Positions 15,765 to 24,246 are shown, numbered from the stretch's first letter. The stretch: 39,708 bases of DNA from Pseudomonadota bacterium (GCA_028873095.1 JAGWMU010000006.1:1-39708), one strand, 5' to 3'. Translations and numbers: made by a program. Notes: generated by a model not told the origin, from the sequence alone.

Positions 15765-16958
15765 TCAGCGGGCGTGGCCACCCATGTTGGCGTGGATGAT
15801 CCGCGCGATCTCCGCGTCGGCCTTGTCCAGTTGCTGCCGGTAGATCGCGGTACTGAACGCCGGCCGGGTCGGCGATTGGGTGGCCAGGGTCGGGCCGCTG
15901 CGGTCGTGCAGGTTCACGTCGACCGCCAGCGACATGCCGAGCCGCAACGGGTGCTGGTCCAGCTGCCGCGAATTGGTAAACACCACGCGCACCGGGATGC
16001 GCTGCACGATCTTGATCCAGTTGCCGGTGGCGTTCTGCGCCGGCAGCAGCGAGAACGCGCTGCCGGTGCCGACGCCCAGGCTCTGCACCCTGCCCTTGTA
16101 GGTCACCGCGCTGCCGTAGACATCCGAAGTGATCCGCACCGGCTGGCCGATGCGCATGTCGGTAAGCTGGGTTTCCTTGAAGTTCGCGTCGACCCACACC
16201 CCGTGCAGCGGCACCACCGCCATCAGGGGAGCGCCGGGCTGCACGCGCTGGCCCAGCTGCACCGTGCGTTCGGCCACATAGCCGTCCACCGGCGCCACCA
16301 GCGTGGTGCGCGAATCCGCCAGCAGGGCCGCACGCAGCCGGGCAGCGGCGATCTGCACGTCCGGATGCGAAGCGACCACGGTGTCGTCGACCAGCACCTT
16401 GCTGGTCTGGTACTGCTGTTCGACCGCGGTCAGGTCGCTCTCGGCGGCGGTCAGCGCGTCGCGGGCGTGCGCCAGCTCCTCGGCCGAGATCGCGCCCGAG
16501 CGGGCCAGGTCGCGGCGGCGTCGAAAATCGGCACGCGCCTTATCCACCGCCACCTTGCGTGCGGCCACGTCGGCCCGCGCGCCGGTCACGCTGCTGTACA
16601 GTCCGCGCACCCTGCGCACGGTGTTGGCCAGGTTGGCCCTGGCCTCGGCCAGCGCCACGTCGGCGTCGCTGGGATCGAACCGCACCAGCACCTCGCCGGC
16701 GCGCACCCGGTCGCCATCGTCGGCACCGATGCTCACCACGGTGCCGGCGATCTGCGGGGTGATCTGCACCACGTTGCCGTTGACGTAGGCGTCGTCGGTA
16801 CCCTCGTACCAGCGGCCGTCGAGGAAATACCACAGCGCCCAGCCGGCCAGGCCGAACAATACGACGCCGCCGAGCAGGCGCAGCAGCATGCCGCGCGGGT
16901 TTTTTTTCGGCTCTGCTGCGGCCGGGGTTTCGGCCACGGCCGGAATCGGGCTGGACAT
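15765..16958 (-). CDS. emrA: EmrA/HlyD-type periplasmic adaptor
   Basis: The 397-residue membrane-fusion protein has a cytoplasmic tail of about 24 residues, one membrane helix (about 25-46) and the EmrA signature TDDAYVNGNVVQITPQIAG (about 54-72). A coiled-coil hairpin follows between split biotinyl-lipoyl halves, then a beta-barrel region (GVWVDANFKETQL). It bridges the inner-membrane pump and the outer-membrane lipoprotein of the same operon. Codons for the tail contain a run of eight As (T run 16900-16907 on the plus strand, encoding PKKN), rare in such GC-rich DNA and prone to slippage. The gene starts nine bases after the outer-membrane gene stops and ends four bases before the REP-like hairpin. 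Confidence 0.93.
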   Translation of the reverse strand: MSSPIPAVAETPAAAEPKKNPRGMLLRLLGGVVLFGLAGWALWYFLDGRWYEGTDDAYVNGNVVQITPQIAGTVVSIGADDGDRVRAGEVLVRFDPSDADVALAEARANLANTVRRVRGLYSSVTGARADVAARKVAVDKARADFRRRRDLARSGAISAEELAHARDALTAAESDLTAVEQQYQTSKVLVDDTVVASHPDVQIAAARLRAALLADSRTTLVAPVDGYVAERTVQLGQRVQPGAPLMAVVPLHGVWVDANFKETQLTDMRIGQPVRITSDVYGSAVTYKGRVQSLGVGTGSAFSLLPAQNATGNWIKIVQRIPVRVVFTNSRQLDQHPLRLGMSLAVDVNLHDRSGPTLATQSPTRPAFSTAIYRQQLDKADAEIARIIHANMGGHAR

Positions 16959-16967
16959 GGGACTGCC

Positions 16968-18416
16968 TCAGGAACGGGTAGGGGTAGGAGATGGGGCGGC
17001 CGTGCCGGCCTGCGGCTGGAAGCCGCCGCCGAGGGCCTCGATCAATTGCACCGAAAGATCGACCTGCCGGGCTTGCAGCACCGCCATGGTCTGTTCGGCG
17101 GCCAGCAGTTGCCGGCGGACGTCGAGCGACTCCAGATAATTGCCGATGCCGGCGCGGTAGCGTTGCTGCGCCATGTGCCATGCGTCGGCGGCGGCATCCT
17201 GCGCGCGCCGTTGCGCGGCGATCTGCTCGTGCAGCGACTGCAGCGCGGACACCTCGTCGGCGACCTGGTTGAGCGCGCCGACCAGGGTCTGGTTGTACTG
17301 CGCCACGGCGATGTCGTACTGCGCGTCGCGGTAGGACAGCTGGGCGCGCAGGCGACCGCCGTCGAAAAGCGGCAGGCTGATCGACGGCCCGGCCTGGTAG
17401 AACCGCGCCGGCAGGCTGAGCGGGTTGCCGCCGCCCAGCGCGATCACGCCGGCCAGCGCGCCGATGCTGACGTTCGGCATGAATGCGGCCTTGGCCGCCT
17501 TGATGTCCTGGCGCGAAGCCTCGACGCGCCAACGTGCGGCCACCAGGTCGGCGCGATGGCCGAGCAGGTCCACCGGCAGGTCGGTCGGCACCGCCAGCGC
17601 GCGCGGCCTGAGCAGCCGCGGCCGGGCGACGTCCAGCCCGCGGTCCGGGCCCTTGCCCAGCAGCACCGCCAGCGACGAGCGCGCGGCGTCGATCGCCCGG
17701 GTGGCCTGCGCAAGCCGCTGCGTAGCGGTATCCACCTCGATGTCGCTCCGGCGCAGCTGGATCCGGTTGTCGATGCCGGCGGCGACCCGCTGGCGGGTCA
17801 GCTCGCGCGAGGTCTTCGCGCGATCGAGCTCGGCCTTGCCCAGGTCCTGCTGGCGGAAGGCGTAGCCAAGCTCGGCGTAGGCGCGCGCGACATTGCCGGA
17901 CAGCTCGATGCGCGCGGCGCGCGCCTCGATCTGCGCCACCCGTGCGGTGCCCAGCGCCGCCTGCCAGGCGGCGCGCTTGCCGCCCCACAGGTCCAGGCCC
18001 CAGGCGAAGCTCACGTAGCCGTATTTGGCCAGCTTGAAATGGCCGCCGGGCAGCACCGTGCCGGGCAGGCGCGCACCGGGCATGCCGGCGCTGGCGGTCA
18101 CGTCGGGTCCGCGCGCGGCATCGGCGCTGCCGGCTGCGGCCTGCGCCGCGCGCGCCCGCGCATCGGCCAAGCCCAGTCCCGGGTTGTCGCGCAGCGCCTC
18201 GCGCATCAAGGCATCGAGCTGCGGGTCGTCCAGCCCTTGCCACCAGTCGGCGGACGGCCACGCGGCGGCGGACAGCTGCACGCCGGCCAGGCTATGCCCG
18301 CTCTGGAGCGAGGCCGGGTCGATCGATGTGCCGTCCGGGTGCAGGCCGCCGCCGCTGACGCAAGCGGTCAACGCGAGAGCCAGGGCGGTCACAGCCGCAA
18401 GGAGATGCAGACGCAT
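16968..18416 (-). CDS. NodT/OprM-type outer-membrane efflux lipoprotein
   Basis: A 482-residue outer-membrane factor of the TolC superfamily. Its signal peptide ends in a lipobox, LTAC, with C19 as the lipidated residue. The body shows the two long repeats of the family, including AGHSLAGV-like and DWWQGLDDPQLDALMREAL motifs after the start and PSISLPLFDGGRLRAQLSYRDAQYD in the second half. It should form the trimeric exit duct for the EmrAB-like pump downstream. It is the second gene of the operon, starting 21 bases after the marR stop. The family call is secure; the substrate is unknown. Confidence 0.93.
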   Translation of the reverse strand: MRLHLLAAVTALALALTACVSGGGLHPDGTSIDPASLQSGHSLAGVQLSAAAWPSADWWQGLDDPQLDALMREALRDNPGLGLADARARAAQAAAGSADAARGPDVTASAGMPGARLPGTVLPGGHFKLAKYGYVSFAWGLDLWGGKRAAWQAALGTARVAQIEARAARIELSGNVARAYAELGYAFRQQDLGKAELDRAKTSRELTRQRVAAGIDNRIQLRRSDIEVDTATQRLAQATRAIDAARSSLAVLLGKGPDRGLDVARPRLLRPRALAVPTDLPVDLLGHRADLVAARWRVEASRQDIKAAKAAFMPNVSIGALAGVIALGGGNPLSLPARFYQAGPSISLPLFDGGRLRAQLSYRDAQYDIAVAQYNQTLVGALNQVADEVSALQSLHEQIAAQRRAQDAAADAWHMAQQRYRAGIGNYLESLDVRRQLLAAEQTMAVLQARQVDLSVQLIEALGGGFQPQAGTAAPSPTPTRS

Positions 18417-18437
18417 GGTGATGAGGTCCGGAGGAAT

Positions 18438-18917
18438 TCAGTTCTTGTCGCGAAGTGCGTGCAGCACCCGTTCCAGGTAATTGCACAGCTGGGTTTGTTC
18501 GGTCGGCTCCAGCGAGCGTTGCGCGGCCACCATCACGCGGTTGCCGCAGGCCAGCGCCGTGTCCTGCCACATGCGGCTGCCGGCGTCGGTCAGCTCGATG
18601 CGCAAGGTGCGGCGATCCTGCGCGTGCGGACTGCGGCGCAGATAGCCCTTGCGCTCCAGATGGTCGAGCTGCCGGGTCATCGCACCGCCATCCAGTTCGA
18701 CCGCGCGGGCCAGCTCGGTGGCCGACAGCGGCCCCAGCTGCTGGGCCTTCTTCAGGATCAGGTACTGGGTGAAACTCAGGTCCAGCCCCTGGCTGGCCAG
18801 CTCCGCCTCGACCGCGCGCACCAGTTCGGAACGCACCAGCGTCAGCAGTACGCCAAGGCTGGGGGCGGACATTGTGTCGAGGCTGGCCGATTCGGCAGGG
18901 TGCGGGGACTGCTTCAT
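18438..18917 (-). CDS. MarR-family repressor of the efflux operon
   Basis: The 159-residue product is a winged-helix MarR protein. The N-terminal dimer helices (LGVLLTLVRSELVRAVEAEL) are followed by the recognition region LSATELARAVELDGGAMTRQLDHLERKGYL and the wing R-S-P-H-A-Q-D-R-R-T, carrying the conserved DxR motif. ATG at 18917 is chosen because the longer open frame upstream would run into the operator region and the lipocalin gene. It heads the drug exporter operon, and a near-perfect palindrome lies 58-75 bases upstream, so it probably represses its own operon and is released by the pump's substrates, as EmrR does. Confidence 0.9.
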   Translation of the reverse strand: MKQSPHPAESASLDTMSAPSLGVLLTLVRSELVRAVEAELASQGLDLSFTQYLILKKAQQLGPLSATELARAVELDGGAMTRQLDHLERKGYLRRSPHAQDRRTLRIELTDAGSRMWQDTALACGNRVMVAAQRSLEPTEQTQLCNYLERVLHALRDKN

Positions 18918-18945
18918 GCCGCGTATTCTATTGCCATAAAGATAT

Positions 18946-18992
18946 TTGTCAAGGCAAATGCATCGACGCTTATGTTTGCCTTGACAAGGCAA
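18946..18992 (-). promoter_or_regulatory. Probable MarR operator pair upstream of the efflux operon
   Basis: TTGTCAAGGCAAA (18946-18958) and its exact complement TTTGCCTTGACAA (18975-18987) face each other. The right copy extends into TTGCCTTGACAAGGCAA (18976-18992), a 17-base palindrome with one odd central base. AT-rich DNA between 18920 and 18947 would suit a -10 element. Such palindromes close to a marR gene are typical autoregulatory sites; binding is inferred. Confidence 0.75.
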
Positions 18993-19021
18993 GGGTTGCT
19001 TGGACACATGTCGGCGCTGCC

Positions 19022-19080
19022 TAACCTTGTCGCAGTTACATCTAACCCTGTCGCGGAGGTACCGATCTGCGACAAGGTTA
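19022..19080. repeat. Cluster of three TAACCYTGTCGCR repeats
   Basis: TAACCTTGTCGCA (19022-19034) is followed by the similar TAACCCTGTCGCG (about 19043-19055) and by the exact complement TGCGACAAGGTTA (19068-19080). The outer copies can form a 13-bp stem. No T run follows. The element lies between the lipocalin stop and the marR promoter; it may be REP-like or the trace of a REP-associated transposase element, or may act as a terminator for the lipid operon. Confidence 0.7.
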
Positions 19081-19104
19081 AGCATCCCCGACAGTTGCCG
19101 ACAG

Positions 19105-19695
19105 TTACCGGCGGGGACGGTCAGGAGGGGTTTGCGGCCACGCCTGGGGGACCTTGCGGATAGCCGATAGCGAATAACCGAGTTGCCCGACGCGGGCCAG
19201 CAGGGCGGCGTAGTCGGCCTGGGTAATGGTCGGGGTGCGGGCCATGATCCAAGTGTAGTCGCGCGCATCGCGTGCGACGATCGTCTCGCGGTAGTCGGCA
19301 TCCACATACGCCACGATGTATTGCGCCTTGATCGGCCAAAACACTTGTATGCCCCACACCGCGTTGCCGCTGCCCTGCCTGACGAAACCGGTGGAGTGGA
19401 TGGTCTTGACCGGGCCGTCGTATGCGCCCTTGCGGAAGCGGAACGAGGTGGCCACGCGGCCGTCGGCCTGCAGCCGATACGTCTCAACGGCGTTGTAGGC
19501 CGTTTTCTCGAAGCGCGTGGGAATGGCGGCAATCACGTACCAGTCGCCCATGAACCGCGACAGGTCGACGTGGGCGACGGGCTTGATCGGCGGCAGGCTG
19601 TCGGCGCAGACGCTGGCCGATGCGGTGGCCAGCGTCCATGCGATCCATCGAATTTGCTTGCGCAGGCGCATCAGGGTTCTCCGCAGTAAGGTCAT
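19105..19695 (-). CDS. blc: Blc-like bacterial lipocalin
   Basis: A 196-residue lipocalin with the fold's first motif GDWYVIAAIPTRFEK (G-x-W near residue 52) and the later strands typical of Blc, such as FWPIKAQYIVAYVDADYRETIVAR. A signal peptide is present (to about residue 30). The sequence ASVCAD could be a lipobox but is not canonical, so outer-membrane lipidation is uncertain. Bacterial lipocalins bind fatty acids or lysophospholipids, which fits its place as the last gene of a lipid-modification operon; it starts four bases after the previous stop. An alternative start at 19671 would shorten the basic N-terminus. Confidence 0.9.
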   Translation of the reverse strand: MTLLRRTLMRLRKQIRWIAWTLATASASVCADSLPPIKPVAHVDLSRFMGDWYVIAAIPTRFEKTAYNAVETYRLQADGRVATSFRFRKGAYDGPVKTIHSTGFVRQGSGNAVWGIQVFWPIKAQYIVAYVDADYRETIVARDARDYTWIMARTPTITQADYAALLARVGQLGYSLSAIRKVPQAWPQTPPDRPRR

Positions 19696-19699
19696 GCAA

Positions 19700-20800
19700 T
19701 CAGTCGCCCGCGATAACGCGGGGCCGTACGAAGCGGTAGTGCGCGATCAGCCATTCCTGGCCGTCGGCGTAGCCGAACAACTCGGCGCAGGACATCCAGA
19801 ACATGCGCCAGCGCTGGAACCACAGTGACGCGGACTGGCGGCCGTAGGCCTTGCCCAGCACCTCCATCACGCGCTCGCGGTTCGCGTCCTGGTTGCCCAG
19901 CCAGTGATTGGCGGTGCGCTGGTAATGCGTGCCATCCACATGCCAGCGCCGCTCGATGTTCAGAGTCGACTGGAACCACAGCAGGGTGTCGGACGCCGGC
20001 ATCAGGCCGCCGGTGAAGAAGTGCCGGCCCATCCAGTTGTCGTCGCCGTCGGTCTCGAACGGATACATCACCGTCTTGTGAGCGAAGATGTGCACGAACA
20101 GCTTGCCGCCGGGGCGTAGCCAGCCGGCGATGCGCTTGAGCAAGGTGTCGTAGTTGCGCATGTGCTCGAACATCTCGATCGATACGCAGCGATCGAACTG
20201 CGCCGGCTCCAGCTCCAGCTGGTTCACGTCCTCGGTGATCACACGCACGTTGAACAGGCCGCGCCTGCGGCATTGCGCCTCGATGTGTTCGCGCTGCTGG
20301 TTCGAATTGGAGACGGCCTGGATCCGCGCATTCGGGTAGCGCTCGGCCATCCACAAGGTGAATGAACCCCAACCACAACCCAGCTCCAGGATCGATTGTC
20401 CATCGGCCAGTTCGGCGCGTTCGTCATACAGCGCCAGCATCGCGCTCTCGGCCTGCTCCAGCGATTCGTCGCCGCGCGGGTAGTAGCAGCAAGAGTATTT
20501 CAGTCGCTTGCCCAGGCACAGCTCGAAGAACGCCGGCGGCAGTTCGTAGTGCTGCGCATTGGCGGCGTCGGTGTGGATCGCAACCGGACTGTGCCGCAGC
20601 ATCTCGATACCCTCGGCGAAGCGGGTCGCCTGCGCATCGAGCCCGCCCGCGCGCTCCTCGCGCAGGCGCTGTGCGCACAACCGGCGGATGCCCTGGCGCA
20701 GCAGCGCGTCGGGGATACGGCCGCGCTCGGCCATGCCGAGCAGGCCGGACGCGGGACGCTCGCGCTGCGCCGCGGTGTTGGCGTTGGCAGGGATGTTCAT
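19700..20800 (-). CDS. CFA-synthase-like SAM methyltransferase (second copy)
   Basis: This 366-residue SAM-dependent methyltransferase belongs to the CFA synthase family but is distinct from the copy at 22127-23422. The SAM motif is LELGCGWGSFTLWMA (about 138-152). YSCCYY (102-107) keeps the cysteine (C104) at the position of the E. coli CFA active-site cysteine in YSCAYW. SIEMFEH retains the acidic motif. It lacks the long N-terminal domain of classic CFA synthases. Members of this class in singlet-oxygen regulons methylate unsaturated acyl chains without forming a ring, as reported for Rhodobacter sphaeroides furan fatty acid synthesis; which copy here does this is open. It overlaps the DUF1295 stop by four bases. 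Confidence 0.88.
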   Translation of the reverse strand: MNIPANANTAAQRERPASGLLGMAERGRIPDALLRQGIRRLCAQRLREERAGGLDAQATRFAEGIEMLRHSPVAIHTDAANAQHYELPPAFFELCLGKRLKYSCCYYPRGDESLEQAESAMLALYDERAELADGQSILELGCGWGSFTLWMAERYPNARIQAVSNSNQQREHIEAQCRRRGLFNVRVITEDVNQLELEPAQFDRCVSIEMFEHMRNYDTLLKRIAGWLRPGGKLFVHIFAHKTVMYPFETDGDDNWMGRHFFTGGLMPASDTLLWFQSTLNIERRWHVDGTHYQRTANHWLGNQDANRERVMEVLGKAYGRQSASLWFQRWRMFWMSCAELFGYADGQEWLIAHYRFVRPRVIAGD

Positions 20801-21579
20801 CGTTCAGTCCTCTTTGGAAACCAAGGAATCAGCATCGGGGTACTGCGTTGGTAGGCGCGGTAGTCGTCGCCGCGGCTTCGCAGGGCTTGTGTCTCGGTGA
20901 AAGGGATGCCGCTGATCCAGCGCAGGAACACGTACATCACCAGCGGCCCGGACCAGGCCAGCCAGCCAATCGGCGAATCGACGGCGAGGCAGACATAAGC
21001 AAACCAGTGAAGCCATTCGAAAAAATAGTTGGGATGGCGCGAGTAGTGCCACAGGCCTTCGCGGCAGGTGTGGCCGCGATTGGCCGGGTCGGCGCGGAAG
21101 CGCGCCAGTTGCGCATCGGCGACCGACTCGCCGCCTACGCTCAGCAGCCAGATCGCGAGCGCCGCCGTCAGCCACAGGCCGGATGCGTCGGGATTGCGCG
21201 CCACCGCCAGGAACGGCAGCGCAAACAGCACGCTCAGCAGCCCCTGGAACTGGAAGAAGGCGAAGAACTTCAGCTGATCGCCGTTCCAGTGCGCGCGCAG
21301 ATTCTGGTAGCGGCCGTCCTCGGGTTCGCCGCTTACGCGAGTCCACAAATGGGCAGCCAGACGAATGCCCCAGGCGCCGCCGAGCAGGGCCAGCAGAAAC
21401 CGGGTGGGCCACGCGCCGTCGCCGCAGAGGGCCAGCACCAAGGCGCTGCCGCCGACACTGGCGGACCACAGCACATCGACGATGCCGGCATTGGCGCGGC
21501 GACGCTGCCAGCGCCAGCCCAGGATCATCACCGTCGCCGCCAGCAGCCACACGACCAGCAATTGCCACCAGGGGTTCAT
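20797..21579 (-). CDS. DUF1295 membrane protein (steroid-reductase-like fold)
   Basis: The 260-residue product is a polytopic membrane protein of the DUF1295 family, related to 3-oxo-5-alpha-steroid 4-dehydrogenases and isoprenylcysteine methyltransferases. The diagnostic C-terminal stretch GLWHYSRHPNYFFEWLHW and later GIPFTETQALRSRGDDYRAYQ are clear. Family members reduce or methylate lipid-like substrates using NADPH or SAM-type cofactors; the reaction here is unknown. Start and stop both overlap neighbours in ATGA, so it is part of one translational chain. Its position between two lipid enzymes implies a step in making or processing a modified acyl chain. Confidence 0.9.
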   Translation of the reverse strand: MNPWWQLLVVWLLAATVMILGWRWQRRRANAGIVDVLWSASVGGSALVLALCGDGAWPTRFLLALLGGAWGIRLAAHLWTRVSGEPEDGRYQNLRAHWNGDQLKFFAFFQFQGLLSVLFALPFLAVARNPDASGLWLTAALAIWLLSVGGESVADAQLARFRADPANRGHTCREGLWHYSRHPNYFFEWLHWFAYVCLAVDSPIGWLAWSGPLVMYVFLRWISGIPFTETQALRSRGDDYRAYQRSTPMLIPWFPKRTER

Positions 21580-22130
21580 GGCGCGTGCTCCCGCAGCGGC
21601 AGCGAGTTCAGCGTGGCCGACCGCGACCAATGACGCGCGAGCCACGCGAGTAAAGGCGTGGCGATACCCCAGCCAATCGCCAGCCATGCCAGGCCGCGCC
21701 ACGCCGGTGTGGCGAAGCTGATCACCTGCCAGCCGTTGGCCGCGCCAACATAGGCCAGCGGGCCGCCTGCGGCACCCAGTACCAGCGCAAGCCAAAGGCG
21801 GGTTTGCAGGTACTTCAGCGACTGCGTGAAGGTCAGCGCGAAGGCTGCCCACAAGGCCAGGATCCACAACGGCGCCAGCGCAGGCAACGGTGCGGCGACG
21901 GCGTAGCTGGCCAACCCGCAATGGATCAGGCCGCCGTCGAGCAGGCAACCCAGCAGCGTCGCCGCGGTCATCATCTTCATATCGGTGGCGGGCGATGGCG
22001 AACGGCTCAGTTGCCATGCGGCGTACACCGCTAATCCCAGCGCGCCGGGCCAGGCCAGGCCGTGGCCGGCGCCGGTCACGCTGGCGAACCACACCAGTTG
22101 GTAGCCGATCAGGCTGATCCAGAAGTTCAT
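21576..22130 (-). CDS. DUF2878 membrane protein
   Basis: A 184-residue hydrophobic protein with about five or six membrane segments, beginning MNFWISLIGYQLVWFASV, as DUF2878 proteins do. ATG at 22130 is chosen because it overlaps the upstream stop by four bases and starts at the conserved segment; an earlier in-frame start would add 46 basic, arginine-rich residues from inside the neighbouring gene. No catalytic residue can be named. DUF2878 genes are regularly found with DUF1365, CFA-like and DUF1295 genes in ECF/ChrR-associated clusters, which is the main clue that it helps in the same lipid pathway. Confidence 0.85.
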   Translation of the reverse strand: MNFWISLIGYQLVWFASVTGAGHGLAWPGALGLAVYAAWQLSRSPSPATDMKMMTAATLLGCLLDGGLIHCGLASYAVAAPLPALAPLWILALWAAFALTFTQSLKYLQTRLWLALVLGAAGGPLAYVGAANGWQVISFATPAWRGLAWLAIGWGIATPLLAWLARHWSRSATLNSLPLREHAP

Positions 22131-23422
22131 CCCGCGCGCCCCTGCGTGGTGCCGAGCCCGGGCAGCAGCGCACCGCGGGGGCTGCCGGGTCTGGCCAGCA
22201 ACAGATGTGCCACGCCTATCGAGCGCTCGCGGAAACCGCCTTCGCAATAGGCCAGGTAGAACTCCCACATCCGGATGAAGCGCTCGTCGAAGCCTTGCGC
22301 ACGCACCTGTGCCAGCTGCTGCATGAAGCGGCTGCGCCAGGACTTCAGGGTGAGCGCATAGGAATGGCCGAAGTCCTCCAGCTGGGTCAGTGCCATGTCG
22401 CTGGCGCGGGTCTTCGCTGCCAGCAGTGCATGGATCGACGGAATGAAGCTGCCGGGAAACACATGGCGCTTGATGAAGTCGACCGACTTCGTCGCCTGTG
22501 CATAACGGTGGTCCTCGATCGTGATCGCCTGTACCAGGGCCAGGCCGCCGGGTTTCAGAAGTGCGCCTAGCTTCGCGAAATAGACGTCCAAATATGTTGC
22601 GCCGACCGCCTCGACCATCTCGATCGATACCAGCTTGTCGTACTGGCCGTCGAGATCGCGGTAGTCCTTCAGCAGCAGGGTGACGAGATCGCTCAGGCCC
22701 GCCGCCGCGATGCGTTCGCTGGCCAGCGCGTGCTGCTCGCGCGAGATCGTGGTGGTTGTGACGTGGCAGCCGTAATGCTTTGCCGCGTACAGGGCGAAAC
22801 CACCCCAGCCGGTACCGATCTCGATCACGCGGTCGCCCGCTTGCAGCTCCAGCTTGCGGCAGATCCGCTCCAGCTTGCGCGTCGAGGCGGTCTCCAGTGT
22901 GTCGGCCGGATCGGTCCAGATCGCCGAGGAATACATCAGGTCGGGCGACAGGAACAGGCTGAAGAAGTCGTTGCCGAGGTCGTAGTGCGCGGCGATGTTG
23001 CGTCGGCTACCGTCGCGGGTATTGCGGCGCAGTGCGTGCCAGGCGCGCATGGCGATGCCACCGAGCCGGGCCAGGCCACTTTCCATGCCGTCGAGCAGGT
23101 CGCGGTTGCGCACGAGCAACTGGATCAGCCCCGCCAGGTTGTCGCAGCGCCACTGGCCATCCATGTACGACTCGCCGGCGCCCACGCTGCCATTGCATGC
23201 CACTGCACGATAGAAACCGGGATCGAGTACCCGCAGGTGGATGTGCAGATCGACCGGCGTGCCAGTTGGCTCACCCAGCTCGACCTGGCCGCAGGCATCC
23301 TCAAGCAGTAGGCGGCCATGGCGCAAACCGGCCATCTGACCGATCAGCTGCTGGCGCAGGAAGCGGTCGAAGCAGCCAAAGGCAGGCGTGTCGTGATCGG
23401 CAGTGCCGACGATATCGTTCAT
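22127..23422 (-). CDS. CFA-synthase-like methyltransferase with Ser at the Cys position
   Basis: A 431-residue, two-domain CFA-synthase homolog with an N-terminal lipid-binding domain and a SAM domain (EIGTGWGGFALYAA, 201-214). By eye, MYSSAIW (163-169) aligns with YSCAYW of E. coli CFA, placing S166 at the catalytic cysteine, and Q298 in ALVQAIT lies where E. coli has a histidine. SIEMVEAVG keeps the acidic motif, and the C-terminal YCEGGFRERSIGVAHLL is typical. It is probably a methyltransferase acting on unsaturated phospholipid chains, but canonical cyclopropane formation is doubtful. It begins 23 bases after DUF1365 and overlaps DUF2878 by four bases. Confidence 0.92.
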   Translation of the reverse strand: MNDIVGTADHDTPAFGCFDRFLRQQLIGQMAGLRHGRLLLEDACGQVELGEPTGTPVDLHIHLRVLDPGFYRAVACNGSVGAGESYMDGQWRCDNLAGLIQLLVRNRDLLDGMESGLARLGGIAMRAWHALRRNTRDGSRRNIAAHYDLGNDFFSLFLSPDLMYSSAIWTDPADTLETASTRKLERICRKLELQAGDRVIEIGTGWGGFALYAAKHYGCHVTTTTISREQHALASERIAAAGLSDLVTLLLKDYRDLDGQYDKLVSIEMVEAVGATYLDVYFAKLGALLKPGGLALVQAITIEDHRYAQATKSVDFIKRHVFPGSFIPSIHALLAAKTRASDMALTQLEDFGHSYALTLKSWRSRFMQQLAQVRAQGFDERFIRMWEFYLAYCEGGFRERSIGVAHLLLARPGSPRGALLPGLGTTQGRAG

Positions 23423-23445
23423 GGCAGACCTCAAGGTGCTTGGCT

Positions 23446-24246
23446 TCAATCCGGCCGCGGAGAATCGGGTGCAGGGTGATCGTGGACGGGGTTGCGCTTG
23501 AGCCACAGGCGCAATGCCTGCCAGTGGATCGCGCCAACCACCTGGGCGGTCATCAGCGGGTAGCGCCATAGCACGCGGGCCAGAGACGCGCCGGTCAGCG
23601 GCCGGCGCTGCAGGCTCAGGGTGGCGTCGAACGTACGCCGGCCTTCCCGGCTCACGTCCATGTGCACTCGCAGGTCGTCGCCCGGTACCGTGAAGCGCCA
23701 GTCGTATTCGCAATCCATCGGGATGAACGGTGAGACGTGGAAGGCCTTGGGGAAAGCCCAGTGCAACGCGCAGCCTTGTATGCGCGCGCTCTCAATCGGC
23801 AGCACGTAGACGTGACGTTCCTTCCACGGCGTATTGGTGATCTCGGCCACGATCGCCACTAGGGTTTCGCCGTCTTGCGCAAAGCAGTAGTAAAAGCTGA
23901 CCGGATTGAACACCAGGCCGACATAGCGCAGATGGGTCAGTAGCCGGATCGGTCCGGTGGGGCGATGGCCGGTGGCCTGCTCGACGCGCTGGCGCACGGC
24001 GTCGGTCAGCGACAGGCCGGTCGGGCCGAGATAGTCGCCGCGACAGAACTGGGCGACATTGCGGTACTCGTTCGACCACAGCCAGCGATTGACGAACACC
24101 CGGTCGAGTTCATCCAGATCCAGATACAGCTGGGCCATGCGGTAGTCGAACGCATGCGCATGCGGCGCATGCCGGCGATGGCGCACCACGCCCTCGTAAA
24201 CGGCGCTGGCCAGCTGCAGCTTCGCGGTAGCGGGCCTGACCGTCAT
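23446..24246 (-). CDS. DUF1365 protein
   Basis: The 266-residue product starts SAVYEGVVRHRRHAPHAHAFDYRMAQLYLDLDEL in parts that are hallmarks of DUF1365. Further conserved segments are LTHLRYVGLVFNPVSFYYCF and AFPKAFHVSPFIPMD. Biochemical function is not established for the family, though it is almost always encoded with an amine-oxidase-like flavoprotein and a CFA-like methyltransferase. It has no signal peptide. ATG at 24246 overlaps the stop of the flavoprotein gene by four bases; longer in-frame starts lie inside that gene. Mutant data from other bacteria connect such genes to lipid changes and the singlet-oxygen response, so the same pathway is inferred here. Confidence 0.93.
   Translation of the reverse strand: MTVRPATAKLQLASAVYEGVVRHRRHAPHAHAFDYRMAQLYLDLDELDRVFVNRWLWSNEYRNVAQFCRGDYLGPTGLSLTDAVRQRVEQATGHRPTGPIRLLTHLRYVGLVFNPVSFYYCFAQDGETLVAIVAEITNTPWKERHVYVLPIESARIQGCALHWAFPKAFHVSPFIPMDCEYDWRFTVPGDDLRVHMDVSREGRRTFDATLSLQRRPLTGASLARVLWRYPLMTAQVVGAIHWQALRLWLKRNPVHDHPAPDSPRPD

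Noticed and set aside
14082-19163. 1693-codon open frame opposite the efflux operon
   Set aside because: Same artefact; every stretch lies antisense to recognised transporter and regulator genes and shows no domain.
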